Positions 45,009 to 53,484 of a stretch of 64,000 bases of DNA are shown one piece after another (the stretch's first letter is position 1; every line of letters begins with the position of its first letter). Origin of the DNA: Streptomyces sp. A012304. GTDB taxonomy: Bacteria > Actinomycetota > Actinomycetes > Streptomycetales > Streptomycetaceae. The DNA is taken from positions 1-64,000 of the forward strand of contig NZ_BQUN01000031.1 in the NCBI RefSeq assembly GCF_026008495.1, in the 5' to 3' direction. The notes under the pieces were generated by a model. It was given only the letters and a program-made list of their open reading frames with translations, made no database searches and was not told the DNA's origin. A program made the position numbers and the translations under genes.

Positions 45009-45014
45009 TAGGCT
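45009..45014 (+). promoter_or_regulatory. Candidate -10 box, leaderless-type start
   Basis: TAGGCT ends 7 nt before the ATG at 45022. No Shine-Dalgarno site is present. Confidence 0.45.
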
Positions 45015-45021
45015 CGGCGTC

Positions 45022-45216
45022 ATGTTCTGGCCGATGTTCGCGGTAGCCATGGGTTTTCTGGGTCTCGCCGTTCTCGCGGTGTTCGCGGTCCGGGTCTTCC
45101 TGGAGGCGCGGCGCCTGGGGCGGCAGGTCGCGGACTCCGCGCGCCGGATCGACAGGGCCGCCGAGGACCTGGAGCGGGCCGCGGTGAGCGCGGCCCGCGC
45201 CGTGGACGCGCTGTGA
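45022..45216 (+). CDS. Small membrane protein with helical tail
   Basis: 64 aa. One N-terminal membrane helix (MFWPMFAVAMGFLGLAVLAVFAVRVF) followed by a charged amphipathic helix with heptad spacing (LEARRLGRQVADSARRIDRAAEDLERAAVSAARAVDAL). This is the layout of DUF948-like or TatA/B-like small proteins; it lies just before tatA but lacks the FGxKxLP hinge of TatA. The function is unknown. Confidence 0.75.
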   Translation: MFWPMFAVAMGFLGLAVLAVFAVRVFLEARRLGRQVADSARRIDRAAEDLERAAVSAARAVDAL

Positions 45217-45410
45217 GTCCTGCTCCGGTGGTCCTGTGAGTCCCGAGCCTCACGCGGTTTGGGTCACTTCGCCCTCCCGCGTCGGTGTGTCCGGCAGGTA
45301 CGCTGCTGGTCGCGGTCCGGAATACGAGGCTCGGATCGCTGACCGGGAGTACGCAAGGGGATTGCCTCACGTTTACCCCTGAGCGTTACGATCGCTGCCA
45401 ACACGATCGT

Positions 45411-45436
45411 TCGGACATATGTCCGACCGGTCGGAC
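45411..45436. promoter_or_regulatory. Overlapping palindrome array before tatA
   Basis: TCGGACATATGTCCGA (45411-45426) and GTCCGACCGGTCGGAC (45421-45436) are each perfect 16-bp palindromes sharing their middle. In effect the hexamer TCGGAC occurs three times in alternating orientation at exact 10-bp spacing, 40 bp before the tatA start. This is the layout of a cooperative operator. Confidence 0.7.
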
Positions 45437-45476
45437 AGCACCCCACCCAGCCGCCTCGGTGAGAAGGTAAAGACTT

Positions 45477-45764
45477 ATGTTCGGAAGGCTCGGCGCCCCC
45501 GAGATCATTCTCATCCTCGTCGTCATCATCCTGCTGTTCGGCGCGAAGAAGCTTCCGGACATGGCCCGCTCGCTCGGCAAGTCCGCGCGCATCCTGAAGA
45601 GCGAGGCCAAGGCGATGAAGGAAGAGGGCAGCAACTCGGCCACCCCGGCCGGCCCGCCGAACACCGGCGAGCAGCCCCCCGCTCAGCGCACCATTCAGGC
45701 CGCCCCCGGCGACGTGACCAGCTCCCGTCCGGTCACCGAGCCGACGGACACGACCAAGCGCTGA
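45477..45764 (+). CDS. tatA: Sec-independent translocase subunit TatA
   Basis: 95 aa. A short N-terminal membrane helix (LGAPEIILILVVIILLFG), the hinge FGAKKLPDMARSLGKS and the amphipathic helix, then a disordered acidic/Pro-rich tail. TatA oligomers form the pore that exports folded proteins with twin-arginine signals, such as the propeller protein at 8518. tatC follows 47 bp on. Confidence 0.96.
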   Translation: MFGRLGAPEIILILVVIILLFGAKKLPDMARSLGKSARILKSEAKAMKEEGSNSATPAGPPNTGEQPPAQRTIQAAPGDVTSSRPVTEPTDTTKR

Positions 45765-45811
45765 CGCAAGGCCGGTGACCCCCGGCCTGCCGCACGAGAT
45801 GGGAACGTGGG

Positions 45812-46774
45812 TTGCTCAAGCCTGCCCGCAATTCTAAGGAGAAGGATCCCGAGGGGCGGATGCCCCTCGCGGAACACCTCCGTGAGCTTCGCAACCGGCT
45901 CGCGAAGGCGCTGCTCGCCATCGTCCTCGTGACGGTTGTCGCCGCCTTCTTCTACAACGACATCATCAACTTCCTGACCAAGCCGATCCTCGACTCGGTC
46001 GGCTGCGGGAAGACGTTCGAGGAAATCGCGAACAACCTGAAGTCGGCCGACGACACCAATCAGTGCGCACGGATCACGATCAACGGTCTCCTCGCCCCCT
46101 TCACGCTGGCCCTCCAGGTCTCCCTGATGGCCGGCATCGTGTTCGCCTCCCCGGTCTGGCTCTACCAGCTCTGGGCCTTCGTCGCGCCGGGCCTGCACCA
46201 GCACGAGCGGAAGTACGCCTACGCCTTCGTCGGCACCGGTGTGCCGCTCTTCCTCGGCGGCGGCTACTTCGCCTACATGGTGTTGCCGACCACCGCGAAG
46301 GTGCTGATCGAGTTCACCCCGAGCGACGTCAACAACTTCCTGCCGCTGGACGATCTGCTGCAGCTCGTCACACGCATGGTCGTGGTCTTCGGTCTCTCCT
46401 TCGAGCTCCCGCTGCTGCTGATCATGCTCAACCTGACCGGCGTCATCACCGGTCAGCGCATGCTCGGCTGGTGGCGCGCCATGATCATCGGCATCACGGT
46501 CTTCGCCGCCGTCGCCACGCCCAGCACCGACCCCGTCTCGATGCTGGCGCTCGCCGGACCCATCTGGATCCTGTACTTCGGCGCCGTCGCCTTCTCCCTG
46601 CTGAACGACCGCCGCAGGCGCCGTCGTGACGCCCTGGGCCCCGCCGACGACGAGGCCTCCGAGCTGGACCTCACCCCCGAGGACATCGGCGCGGTCGAGA
46701 CGGTGACCGCGAGCCGCGCCCTGCCGGAGCAGACCAGCACGGAACGGGTCAACGGGTACGACGACGTGACCTGA
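45812..46774 (+). CDS. tatC: Sec-independent translocase subunit TatC
   Basis: 320 aa from TTG 45812; the start is tentative because no strong ribosome site precedes it. Six membrane helices. The conserved cytoplasmic N-terminal motif MPLAEHLRELRNRL (about residues 17-30) binds twin-arginine signals. An extended periplasmic loop with two cysteines (SVGCGKTFEEI...TNQCARI) and a charged C-terminal tail of 55 residues are typical of actinobacteria. tatB is not in this window, as in other streptomycetes where it is remote. Confidence 0.95.
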   Translation: MLKPARNSKEKDPEGRMPLAEHLRELRNRLAKALLAIVLVTVVAAFFYNDIINFLTKPILDSVGCGKTFEEIANNLKSADDTNQCARITINGLLAPFTLALQVSLMAGIVFASPVWLYQLWAFVAPGLHQHERKYAYAFVGTGVPLFLGGGYFAYMVLPTTAKVLIEFTPSDVNNFLPLDDLLQLVTRMVVVFGLSFELPLLLIMLNLTGVITGQRMLGWWRAMIIGITVFAAVATPSTDPVSMLALAGPIWILYFGAVAFSLLNDRRRRRRDALGPADDEASELDLTPEDIGAVETVTASRALPEQTSTERVNGYDDVT

Positions 46775-47004
46775 CGCCGCCGGGCTCGCGGGACCACCCC
46801 CGTGACCGGCGAGCCCACCCTCACCGACACCCCCACCGCGGGCCGCGGCCGGGGCGCCCGCATGGCGCCGCCGGCCGCTTCCGCTGTGCGCCCGCCGCGC
46901 TCCCGGTCACACGTCCGTGAGCTGCGCCGACGCAGGTTTGAGAGCATCCGATCCGGATAATGATCGTCCTGTTGTCAGTGGAGCCCGGTACGCTCGAAAG
47001 CACG

Positions 47005-49809
47005 ATGACAGAGGACCTCTCACCGGCCGAGCGGTACGCGGCTGCGCGCAGGCGCGCTGCCGAGCAGGCCACCGCGCTCGCCTCCTTCCGCGAGATGTAC
47101 GACTTCGGTCTCGACCCCTTCCAGATCGAGGCCTGTCAGGCACTCGAGGCGGGCAAGGGCGTCCTGGTGGCCGCACCCACCGGCTCGGGCAAGACGATCG
47201 TGGGCGAGTTCGCCGTCCACCTCGCCCTCCAGCAGGGCAAGAAGTGCTTCTACACGACACCCATCAAGGCGCTGTCCAACCAGAAGTACTCCGACCTGTG
47301 CCGTCGCTACGGCGCCGAGAAGGTCGGCCTGCTCACCGGCGACAACAGCGTCAACTCCGACGCCCCGGTGGTCGTGATGACCACCGAGGTGCTGCGGAAC
47401 ATGCTGTACGCCGGCTCGCAGACCCTCCTCGGCCTCGGCTACGTGGTGATGGACGAGGTGCACTACCTCTCCGACCGCTTCCGGGGCGCCGTCTGGGAAG
47501 AGGTGATCATCCACCTCCCCGAGTCGGTCACCCTGGTCTCGCTGTCGGCGACCGTGTCCAACGCCGAGGAGTTCGGCGACTGGCTGGACACCGTCCGCGG
47601 CGACACCGAGGTGATCGTCTCCGAGCACCGGCCCGTGCCGCTGTTCCAGCACGTGCTCGCCGGACGGCGGATGTACGACCTGTTCGAGGAGGGCGAGGGC
47701 CACCGCAAGGCCGTCAACCCCGACCTCGCGCGCCTGGCCCGCATGGAGGCGAGCAGGCCGTCGTACCAGGACCGCCGGCGCGGCCGGATGCGGGAGGCCG
47801 ACCGCGAGCGCGAGCGCCGGCAGCGCTCCCGGGTGTGGACGCCGGGCCGGCCCGAGGTGATCGAACGGCTCGATGCCGAGGGCCTGTTGCCCGCCATCAC
47901 GTTCATCTTCAGCCGCGCCGCGTGCGAGGCCGCCGTCCAGCAGTGCCTGTACGCGGGGCTGCGGCTCAACGACGAGGTGGCGCGCGAGCGGGTCCGCTCC
48001 CTCGTCGAGGAGCGCACCGCCGCCATCCCCACGGAGGACCTGCACGTCCTCGGGTACTACGAGTGGCTGGAAGGCCTGGAGCGGGGCATCGCAGCCCACC
48101 ACGCGGGCATGCTGCCGACCTTCAAGGAGGTCGTCGAGGAGCTGTTCGTGCGGGGCCTGGTCAAGGCCGTCTTCGCCACCGAGACCCTCGCGCTGGGCAT
48201 CAACATGCCCGCCCGCTCGGTGGTGCTGGAGAAACTCGTCAAGTGGAACGGCGAACAGCACGCCGACATCACCCCCGGCGAGTACACCCAGCTCACCGGA
48301 CGGGCCGGCCGGCGCGGCATCGACGTCGAGGGACACGCCGTCGTGCTGTGGCAGCGCGGTATGAACCCCGATCAGGTCGCCGGTCTCGCCGGCACGCGCA
48401 CCTATCCGCTGCGCTCCAGCTTCAAGCCGTCGTACAACATGGCGGTCAACCTGGTCGAGCAGTTCGGGCGGCACCGCTCGCGTGAGCTGCTGGAGACGTC
48501 GTTCGCGCAGTTCCAGGCCGACCGCTCGGTCGTCGGCATCTCCCGGCAGGTGCAGCGCAACGAGGAGGGGCTCCAGGGCTACAAGGCGTCCATGACCTGC
48601 CACCTCGGCGACTTCGAGGAGTACGCGCGGCTGCGCCGCGAGCTGAAGGACCGGGAGACCGAGCTGGCCAAGCAGGGCGCGGCCCAGCGGCGGGCCGAGG
48701 CGGCGGTGGCGCTGGAGAGGCTGAAGCCGGGGGACGTCATCCATGTGCCCACCGGCAAGTACGCCGGGCTGGCGCTGGTGCTTGACCCGGGCCTGCCGGC
48801 GGGCCGGGCCAACGGCCACCGGGGCTTCGACCACCACGACGGTCCGCGCCCGCTCGTCCTGACCGCCGAGCGGCAGGTCAAGCGGCTCGCCGCGATCGAC
48901 TTCCCGGTGCCCGTCGAGGCGCTGGAGCGGATGCGGATCCCGAAGACCTTCAACCCGCGCTCACCGCAGTCCCGCCGCGACCTGGCGTCCGCGCTGCGCA
49001 GCAAGGCCGGGCACATCCCGCCGGAGCGGGCCCGCAAGAAGCGGTCCCAGGCCGCCGACGACCGGGAGATCGCCCGTCTGCGCAGCGCGCTGCGCGCGCA
49101 CCCCTGCCACGGCTGCTCCGAGCGTGAGGACCACGCCCGCTGGGCCGAGCGCTACCACCGGCTGCTGCGGGACACCTCGCAGTTGGAGCGGCGCATCGAG
49201 GGGCGGACGAACACCATCGCCCGGACCTTCGACCGGATCGTGGCACTGCTGACCGAGCTGGACTACCTGCGCGGCGACGAGGTCACCGAGCACGGCAGGC
49301 GCCTGGCCCGGCTGTACGGCGAGCTGGATCTACTGGCCAGCGAGTGCCTGCGGGCCGGCGTCTGGGAAGGACTGGCTCCGGCCGAACTCGCGGCCTGTGT
49401 CTCGGCCCTGGTGTACGAGGCGCGCGTCGGCGACGACGCGCTGGCGCCGAAGCTGCCCTCGGGCAAGGCGAAGGCCGCGCTCGGCGAGATGGTGCGGCTC
49501 TGGGGGCGGCTGGACGCTCTGGAGGAGGAGTTCCGGATCAACCAGACGGAGGGCGTCGGGCAGCGCGAGCCCGATCTCGGCTTCGCCTGGGCGGCGTACA
49601 TGTGGGCCTCCGGGAAGGGGCTCGACGAGGTGCTGCGGGAGGCGGAGATGCCGGCCGGGGACTTCGTGCGGTGGTGCAAGCAGGTCATCGACGTGCTCGG
49701 ACAGATCGCCGCGGCGGCTCCGCCGGAGGGATCCAGCGTGGCGAAGGCCGCGCGCAAGGCGGTCGATCAGCTGCTGCGGGGCGTCGTCGCCTACTCGTCG
49801 GTGGGGTGA
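47005..49809 (+). CDS. Ski2/Mtr4-like DExH-box RNA helicase (HelY type)
   Basis: 934 aa from ATG 47005. Helicase core: Q-region DPFQIEACQALEAG, Walker A APTGSGKT (57-64), TTPIKALSNQKY, motif II DEVH (150-153), SLSATVSN, and motif VI QLTGRAGRRGID. A long arch-like insertion and a C-terminal helical domain follow (GVWEGLAPAELAACVSALVYEAR; GQREPDLGFAWAAYMWASGKGLDEVL). Such proteins are thought to unwind structured RNA for decay. It lies downstream of tatAC in many actinobacteria. A tandem repeat and a hairpin follow it. Confidence 0.93.
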   Translation: MTEDLSPAERYAAARRRAAEQATALASFREMYDFGLDPFQIEACQALEAGKGVLVAAPTGSGKTIVGEFAVHLALQQGKKCFYTTPIKALSNQKYSDLCRRYGAEKVGLLTGDNSVNSDAPVVVMTTEVLRNMLYAGSQTLLGLGYVVMDEVHYLSDRFRGAVWEEVIIHLPESVTLVSLSATVSNAEEFGDWLDTVRGDTEVIVSEHRPVPLFQHVLAGRRMYDLFEEGEGHRKAVNPDLARLARMEASRPSYQDRRRGRMREADRERERRQRSRVWTPGRPEVIERLDAEGLLPAITFIFSRAACEAAVQQCLYAGLRLNDEVARERVRSLVEERTAAIPTEDLHVLGYYEWLEGLERGIAAHHAGMLPTFKEVVEELFVRGLVKAVFATETLALGINMPARSVVLEKLVKWNGEQHADITPGEYTQLTGRAGRRGIDVEGHAVVLWQRGMNPDQVAGLAGTRTYPLRSSFKPSYNMAVNLVEQFGRHRSRELLETSFAQFQADRSVVGISRQVQRNEEGLQGYKASMTCHLGDFEEYARLRRELKDRETELAKQGAAQRRAEAAVALERLKPGDVIHVPTGKYAGLALVLDPGLPAGRANGHRGFDHHDGPRPLVLTAERQVKRLAAIDFPVPVEALERMRIPKTFNPRSPQSRRDLASALRSKAGHIPPERARKKRSQAADDREIARLRSALRAHPCHGCSEREDHARWAERYHRLLRDTSQLERRIEGRTNTIARTFDRIVALLTELDYLRGDEVTEHGRRLARLYGELDLLASECLRAGVWEGLAPAELAACVSALVYEARVGDDALAPKLPSGKAKAALGEMVRLWGRLDALEEEFRINQTEGVGQREPDLGFAWAAYMWASGKGLDEVLREAEMPAGDFVRWCKQVIDVLGQIAAAAPPEGSSVAKAARKAVDQLLRGVVAYSSVG

Positions 49810-49841
49810 GCGGCACAGGAAGCCGGGGACCCGGCTTCCGC

Positions 49842-49890
49842 CCATCAGGCGCATCGCGCCCGGCCGTCCATCAGGCGCATCGCGCCCGGC
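49842..49890. repeat. Tandem 23-bp direct repeat
   Basis: A 23-bp sequence starting CCATCAGGCGCATCGCGC occurs identically at 49842-49864 and 49868-49890, a 26-bp period, 32 bp after the helicase stop. Confidence 0.85.
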
Positions 49891-49903
49891 GCCGTCCCTC
49901 AGA

Positions 49904-49938
49904 AGCACCTCGCCCGGCGTCTCGTCGGGCGAGGTGCT
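49904..49938 (+). terminator. Helicase gene terminator
   Basis: A perfect 13-bp stem (49904-49916 with 49926-49938, arm AGCACCTCGCCCG) with a 9-nt loop. Confidence 0.8.
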
Positions 49939-50350
49939 GAGCCCTGCGCCGCTCCGAGCGGTCGACTTGTCGACACAGCTCCCCGCCCTCGCGCGCTGAT
50001 CCGCCGCCGAGGTGCCCCTCGTACGGTCATGGGCCGAAGGTGCCGTTGAAGGCGGCCGGGATCCGGCCCGAGCCCCACCGCGACTCTCCACCCTCGTAGT
50101 TCACCCTCCTCGGTGAACCGCTTTCGCATGCCTGTTCGCCGTCACCTGCTGTGTTCGAATGTATGCGCAGGGTTTAAATGGAGATGAGATTACTCCAAGT
50201 GTCGGCCCGGATTCAGGCGGTTGCCGAATATGACACGGCGATGATCCCGTGGGACTAAGCTCGCCCGCGGCGCACCGGGTTGAGGCGAATTCGTGCGCTT
50301 GTTCCCAAATCTTCTGAAGATACCGAGAGATCCCTACAGAGGGTGCCCAC

Positions 50351-51994
50351 ATGGTGAGTGTTCAGTCCCCACCCGGCAGGCGAGAACTGGCGTATGTGCG
50401 CCTGCTGGTGCTGCCGGCGATACTGATGGCCGCGGCGACCGGAGCCGCCGTCGCCCTCGTGGCGCCGCAGGCCCGGCTCGCCGTCGGCGTCTGCGGAGCC
50501 CTCGGGACGCTCCTGGTGATCGCGGCCGGGACCGAATCCGTGCGCCGGGGCCGCAAGCTGCGCGACGTGCGGGCGGAGAAGGAACAGCGCCTCGCCTACC
50601 TGGAACGCAAGGTCGCCCTCGACGAGCAGCACATCCGCCACCTCGCCGAGAAGTACGTGCCTCAGGCGGTGACCTGGATGCGCTCGGGTCCCGGACCCGA
50701 GGAGGTGATCCGCCACCTCAGGAAGACGGATCCCGTCTTCCGTGAGATCGCCGAGGGCCAGCAGAACCTGTTCTTCAAGCTGCTCTGCGTCATCGACCAC
50801 GAGCAGACCCTGCGCGATTCCGCCCACCGCGCCTTCGTCAGCGTCGCCCGGCGCGTCCAGGCCATCGCCCACCAGCAGGCCAAGGAACTGCGCGAGATGG
50901 AGGAGGACCACGGCCGCAACCCCGAGGTCTTCGACGACCTGCTGCGCATCGACCACGGCAACGCCATGATCGGCCGCCTCGCCGACTCCATCGCCGTACT
51001 CGGCGGCGGCCGCCCCAGCCGCAGCTGGCCCCGGCCGATCCCGCTGTACAGCGTGCTGCGCGGCGCCATGTCCCGGATCCTGGAGTACCGCCGGATCCAG
51101 CTGGACTCCATCGCCAAGGTCAACATCCGCGGACTGTCCGCCGAACCGCTCATCCACGCGCTCGCCGAACTCCTCGACAACGCCACCCGCTACTCGCCCC
51201 CGCAGAGCAAGGTGCACGTCAACGCCGTCGAGGTGCAGACCGGCATCGCCGTCGAGATCGAGGACGCCGGCGTCAGCCTCAGCGAGGAGAGCCGCGCCAG
51301 GGTCGAGGGCCTGCTGGAGCAGGCCAAGCAGGGCCTCGACATCCAGGACGCGGCGGGCCACCCGCGCCTGGGCCTCGCGGTCGTCGGCCGCCTGTGCACG
51401 AGGTACAACCTCGACGTGGCGCTGCGCAAGTCGGCGTACGGCGGTGTGCGCGCCGTGCTCATCGTGCCGAGCGAGATGATGACCAGCGACCCGGCACCCG
51501 GCTTCGCGCACGGCATCGGCGCCACCGCGACTCCGCAGATGACGCTCAACGACGCCGTCGAGGGCCCGAAGCGCCCGCCGAAGAAGCGCCGCCCCACCAG
51601 CCCGCGCATCCCGGAGGGCGTGTCGCTGGAGGACGACGTCCCCGAGATCACCGAGTGGACCGAAAAGGGCCTGCCGCAGCGCCGCAGCAAGATGAAGGTC
51701 TCCCTGCACCAGCGCTACGCCGAGGCGGCCGCCGCCGAACGCGCCGAGCGCGAGGGCATCCCCGACCCGTTCAAGGCCCGCATCGAGGCCGATGCCGCCA
51801 AGAAGAAGAGCAAGAAGAAGAGGTCCGAGCCCGGATTGGCGTTCGAGGCCTTCTGGGAGGGCCTCAAGAAGGCCAGCCCGGGTGTCCACCCGACCGACTT
51901 CACCCGCAATCCCACCGCATACCTGCACCTGATCGAAGACAAGGCCGACAACAAGGCCGCCAACGAGGCCGACGACGAGGGGGACCTCACGTGA
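50351..51994 (+). CDS. rarA: Conservon sensor-like histidine kinase RarA/CvnA
   Basis: 547 aa. Two N-terminal membrane helices (VRLLVLPAILMAAATGAAVALVA; LAVGVCGALGTLLVIAA), a coiled-coil-like linker, then an ATPase domain of the histidine kinase type with N box HALAELLDNATRYSPPQ (about residue 277), and G-box-like HPRLGLAVVGRL. The usual phospho-acceptor helix is not evident. The last 150 residues are disordered and basic (KRPPKKRRPTSPR, KKKSKKKR). First of five coupled genes matching the cvn9/rar conservon of S. coelicolor, a membrane GTPase-signalling set that affects aerial growth and antibiotic production. Confidence 0.93.
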   Translation: MVSVQSPPGRRELAYVRLLVLPAILMAAATGAAVALVAPQARLAVGVCGALGTLLVIAAGTESVRRGRKLRDVRAEKEQRLAYLERKVALDEQHIRHLAEKYVPQAVTWMRSGPGPEEVIRHLRKTDPVFREIAEGQQNLFFKLLCVIDHEQTLRDSAHRAFVSVARRVQAIAHQQAKELREMEEDHGRNPEVFDDLLRIDHGNAMIGRLADSIAVLGGGRPSRSWPRPIPLYSVLRGAMSRILEYRRIQLDSIAKVNIRGLSAEPLIHALAELLDNATRYSPPQSKVHVNAVEVQTGIAVEIEDAGVSLSEESRARVEGLLEQAKQGLDIQDAAGHPRLGLAVVGRLCTRYNLDVALRKSAYGGVRAVLIVPSEMMTSDPAPGFAHGIGATATPQMTLNDAVEGPKRPPKKRRPTSPRIPEGVSLEDDVPEITEWTEKGLPQRRSKMKVSLHQRYAEAAAAERAEREGIPDPFKARIEADAAKKKSKKKRSEPGLAFEAFWEGLKKASPGVHPTDFTRNPTAYLHLIEDKADNKAANEADDEGDLT

Positions 51995-52398
51995 TCCAGC
52001 AGCGCGCCAACCTGGACTGGATGCTCAAGGAGCTCTACGACGGAGTCCCGGGCATCGAGATGATCGTGGTGCTCTCGGCCGACGGACTGCGCATCGCGCG
52101 CTACGCCGGCGAACCCGACGCCGCCGACCGTGTCGCCGCCGCCTGCGCCGGCCTGCAGAGCCTCGCGGGCGCCGTCGCCGACGAAATGCACAGCGTCGAG
52201 GGCGAGATGAACCTCGTCGTCATCGAGATGGAGGGCGGCTACTTCTACCTGATGGCCGCCGGCGCCAACGCCTACCTGGCGGTCCTCGCCGACGTCTGCT
52301 GCGAGCCCGGCCGGATGAGCGGCATGATGCGCGACCTCGTGGTCCGCATCGGCGCCCATCTCACCAGCCCGCCCCGGCGGAACGGGCAGAGCGTATGA
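51991..52398 (+). CDS. rarB: Conservon roadblock/LC7 protein RarB/CvnB
   Basis: 135 aa from GTG 51991, overlapping the rarA stop as GTGA. Roadblock fold: LDWMLKELYDGVPGIEMIVVLSADGLRIARYAGEPDAADRVAAACAGLQSLAGAVADEM and NLVVIEMEGGYFYLMAAGANAYLAVLA. In bacteria these small proteins partner with Ras-like GTPases, here RarD, two genes on. Confidence 0.94.
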   Translation: MIQQRANLDWMLKELYDGVPGIEMIVVLSADGLRIARYAGEPDAADRVAAACAGLQSLAGAVADEMHSVEGEMNLVVIEMEGGYFYLMAAGANAYLAVLADVCCEPGRMSGMMRDLVVRIGAHLTSPPRRNGQSV

Positions 52399-52838
52399 CG
52401 CCTCCGCGACGCAGGCGGCGACACCCCCTGCCCTCAGTGCCGGCGCAACCCGCACCCCCGTCCCCGTCCCCGCCTCCGCCGCCCCCGCAACCCGTGGCGC
52501 AGGGCGAGAAGAAGGAAAAGGACGTCGAGCGGCTGTACGTCATCTCGGGCGGCGAGGGAGAGCGCGCGCCCGTCGACCTGGTCACGTTAATCGTGGCGCA
52601 CGCCGAACCGCCGACCTCCGCCACTCCCGAGCAGATCGCGGTCCTGCGGATGTGCCAGTCCCCGCTGGCGGTGGCCGAGGTGTCCGCCTACCTCAGCCTG
52701 CCGTTCAGCGTGGTGACGGTGCTGCTCACCGAGATGCTGGCGGCCGACCTCGTGCAGGCGCGCGCCCCGATCGTCCGGCAGAAGCTCCCCGACCGTTCCC
52801 TCCTCGAAGCGGTGATGCATGGACTTCAACGACTCTGA
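52395..52838 (+). CDS. rarC: Conservon DUF742 protein RarC/CvnC, with a TTA codon
   Basis: 147 aa, ATG overlapping the rarB stop (ATGA). A basic/proline-rich N-terminus (TPPRRRRRHPLPS..., then a run of prolines) precedes the DUF742 domain (RLYVISGG...VDLVTLIVAHAEPP...AEVSAYLSLPFSVVTVLLTEMLAADLVQARAP), a winged-helix-like fold. Codon 65 (Leu in LVTLIVAH, bases 52587-52589) is TTA, the rarest codon in Streptomyces, read only by the bldA tRNA. I found no other in-frame TTA in the window, so RarC and the coupled RarD may depend on bldA. Confidence 0.93.
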   Translation: MTPPRRRRRHPLPSVPAQPAPPSPSPPPPPPQPVAQGEKKEKDVERLYVISGGEGERAPVDLVTLIVAHAEPPTSATPEQIAVLRMCQSPLAVAEVSAYLSLPFSVVTVLLTEMLAADLVQARAPIVRQKLPDRSLLEAVMHGLQRL

Positions 52839-53439
52839 CACCATCCCCGGCCCACGGGCCGAGGACCATCTGCCGCACACCGTCCAGGCCGCGGCCAAGA
52901 TCGTCATCGTCGGTGGCTTCGGCGTCGGCAAGACGACCATGGTCGGTTCGGTCAGCGAGATCAGACCGCTGACCACCGAGGAGACCATGACGCAGGCCGG
53001 CGTCGGGATCGACGACAACTACGGTTCCGAGTCCAAGACCGCCACCACCGTGGCGATGGACTTCGGCCGCATCCGCATCACGGACCAGATCGTGCTCTAC
53101 CTGTTCGGCACGCCCGGACAGGAGCGCTTCTGGTTCCTCTGGGACGGCCTGTTCGAAGGAGCGCTGGGCGCCGTCGTCCTCGTCGACACCCGCCGCCTGG
53201 AGGTCAGCTATGAGGTCATGGGACGGCTGGAGGAGCGCGGCGTGCCCTTCGTGGTCGCCGTCAACACCTTCCCCGACGGGCCTCGTTACCCGCTGGAGGA
53301 CCTGCGCGTCGCCCTCGACCTGCCGCCCGAGCTGCCGATCGTGGAGTGCGACGTGCGCCGCCGTGCCTCCAGCCGTGACGTGCTGACGACCCTGGTCACC
53401 TTCCTTCAGAACCTGCACCTGACCGGCAGCCTCTCCTGA
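52819..53439 (+). CDS. rarD: Conservon Ras-like GTPase RarD/CvnD
   Basis: 206 aa, starting 20 bp inside rarC, so translation is coupled. P loop GGFGVGKTTM (about residues 31-40), a Thr-bearing switch I region (TATTVAMDFGRI) and switch II with LFGTPGQERFWFLWDGLF, in which the usual DxxGQ is TPGQ. The guanine motif NKxD is replaced by VAVNTFPDG. Asn and Asp are kept but Lys is lost, as is normal in CvnD/MglA-like proteins. It is the switch of the conservon and may cycle at the membrane with RarA and RarB. Confidence 0.95.
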   Translation: MDFNDSDTIPGPRAEDHLPHTVQAAAKIVIVGGFGVGKTTMVGSVSEIRPLTTEETMTQAGVGIDDNYGSESKTATTVAMDFGRIRITDQIVLYLFGTPGQERFWFLWDGLFEGALGAVVLVDTRRLEVSYEVMGRLEERGVPFVVAVNTFPDGPRYPLEDLRVALDLPPELPIVECDVRRRASSRDVLTTLVTFLQNLHLTGSLS

Positions 53440-53484
53440 CCCACCATCCCCGACACCGGATCCCCCAGTCTCGGAGCGACACCT

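Larger units (their letters stand above)
49810..50350. other. 541-bp gap between helicase and conservon
   Basis: It holds a 26-bp-period direct repeat, the helicase terminator, a small hairpin (50099-50105 with 50112-50118) and a distinctly AT-richer stretch (50120-50345) that must contain the conservon promoter. I could not place -35 and -10 boxes with confidence; ATATGACAC near 50229 and GGACTAAGC near 50252 are possibilities. No gene is apparent. Confidence 0.5.
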
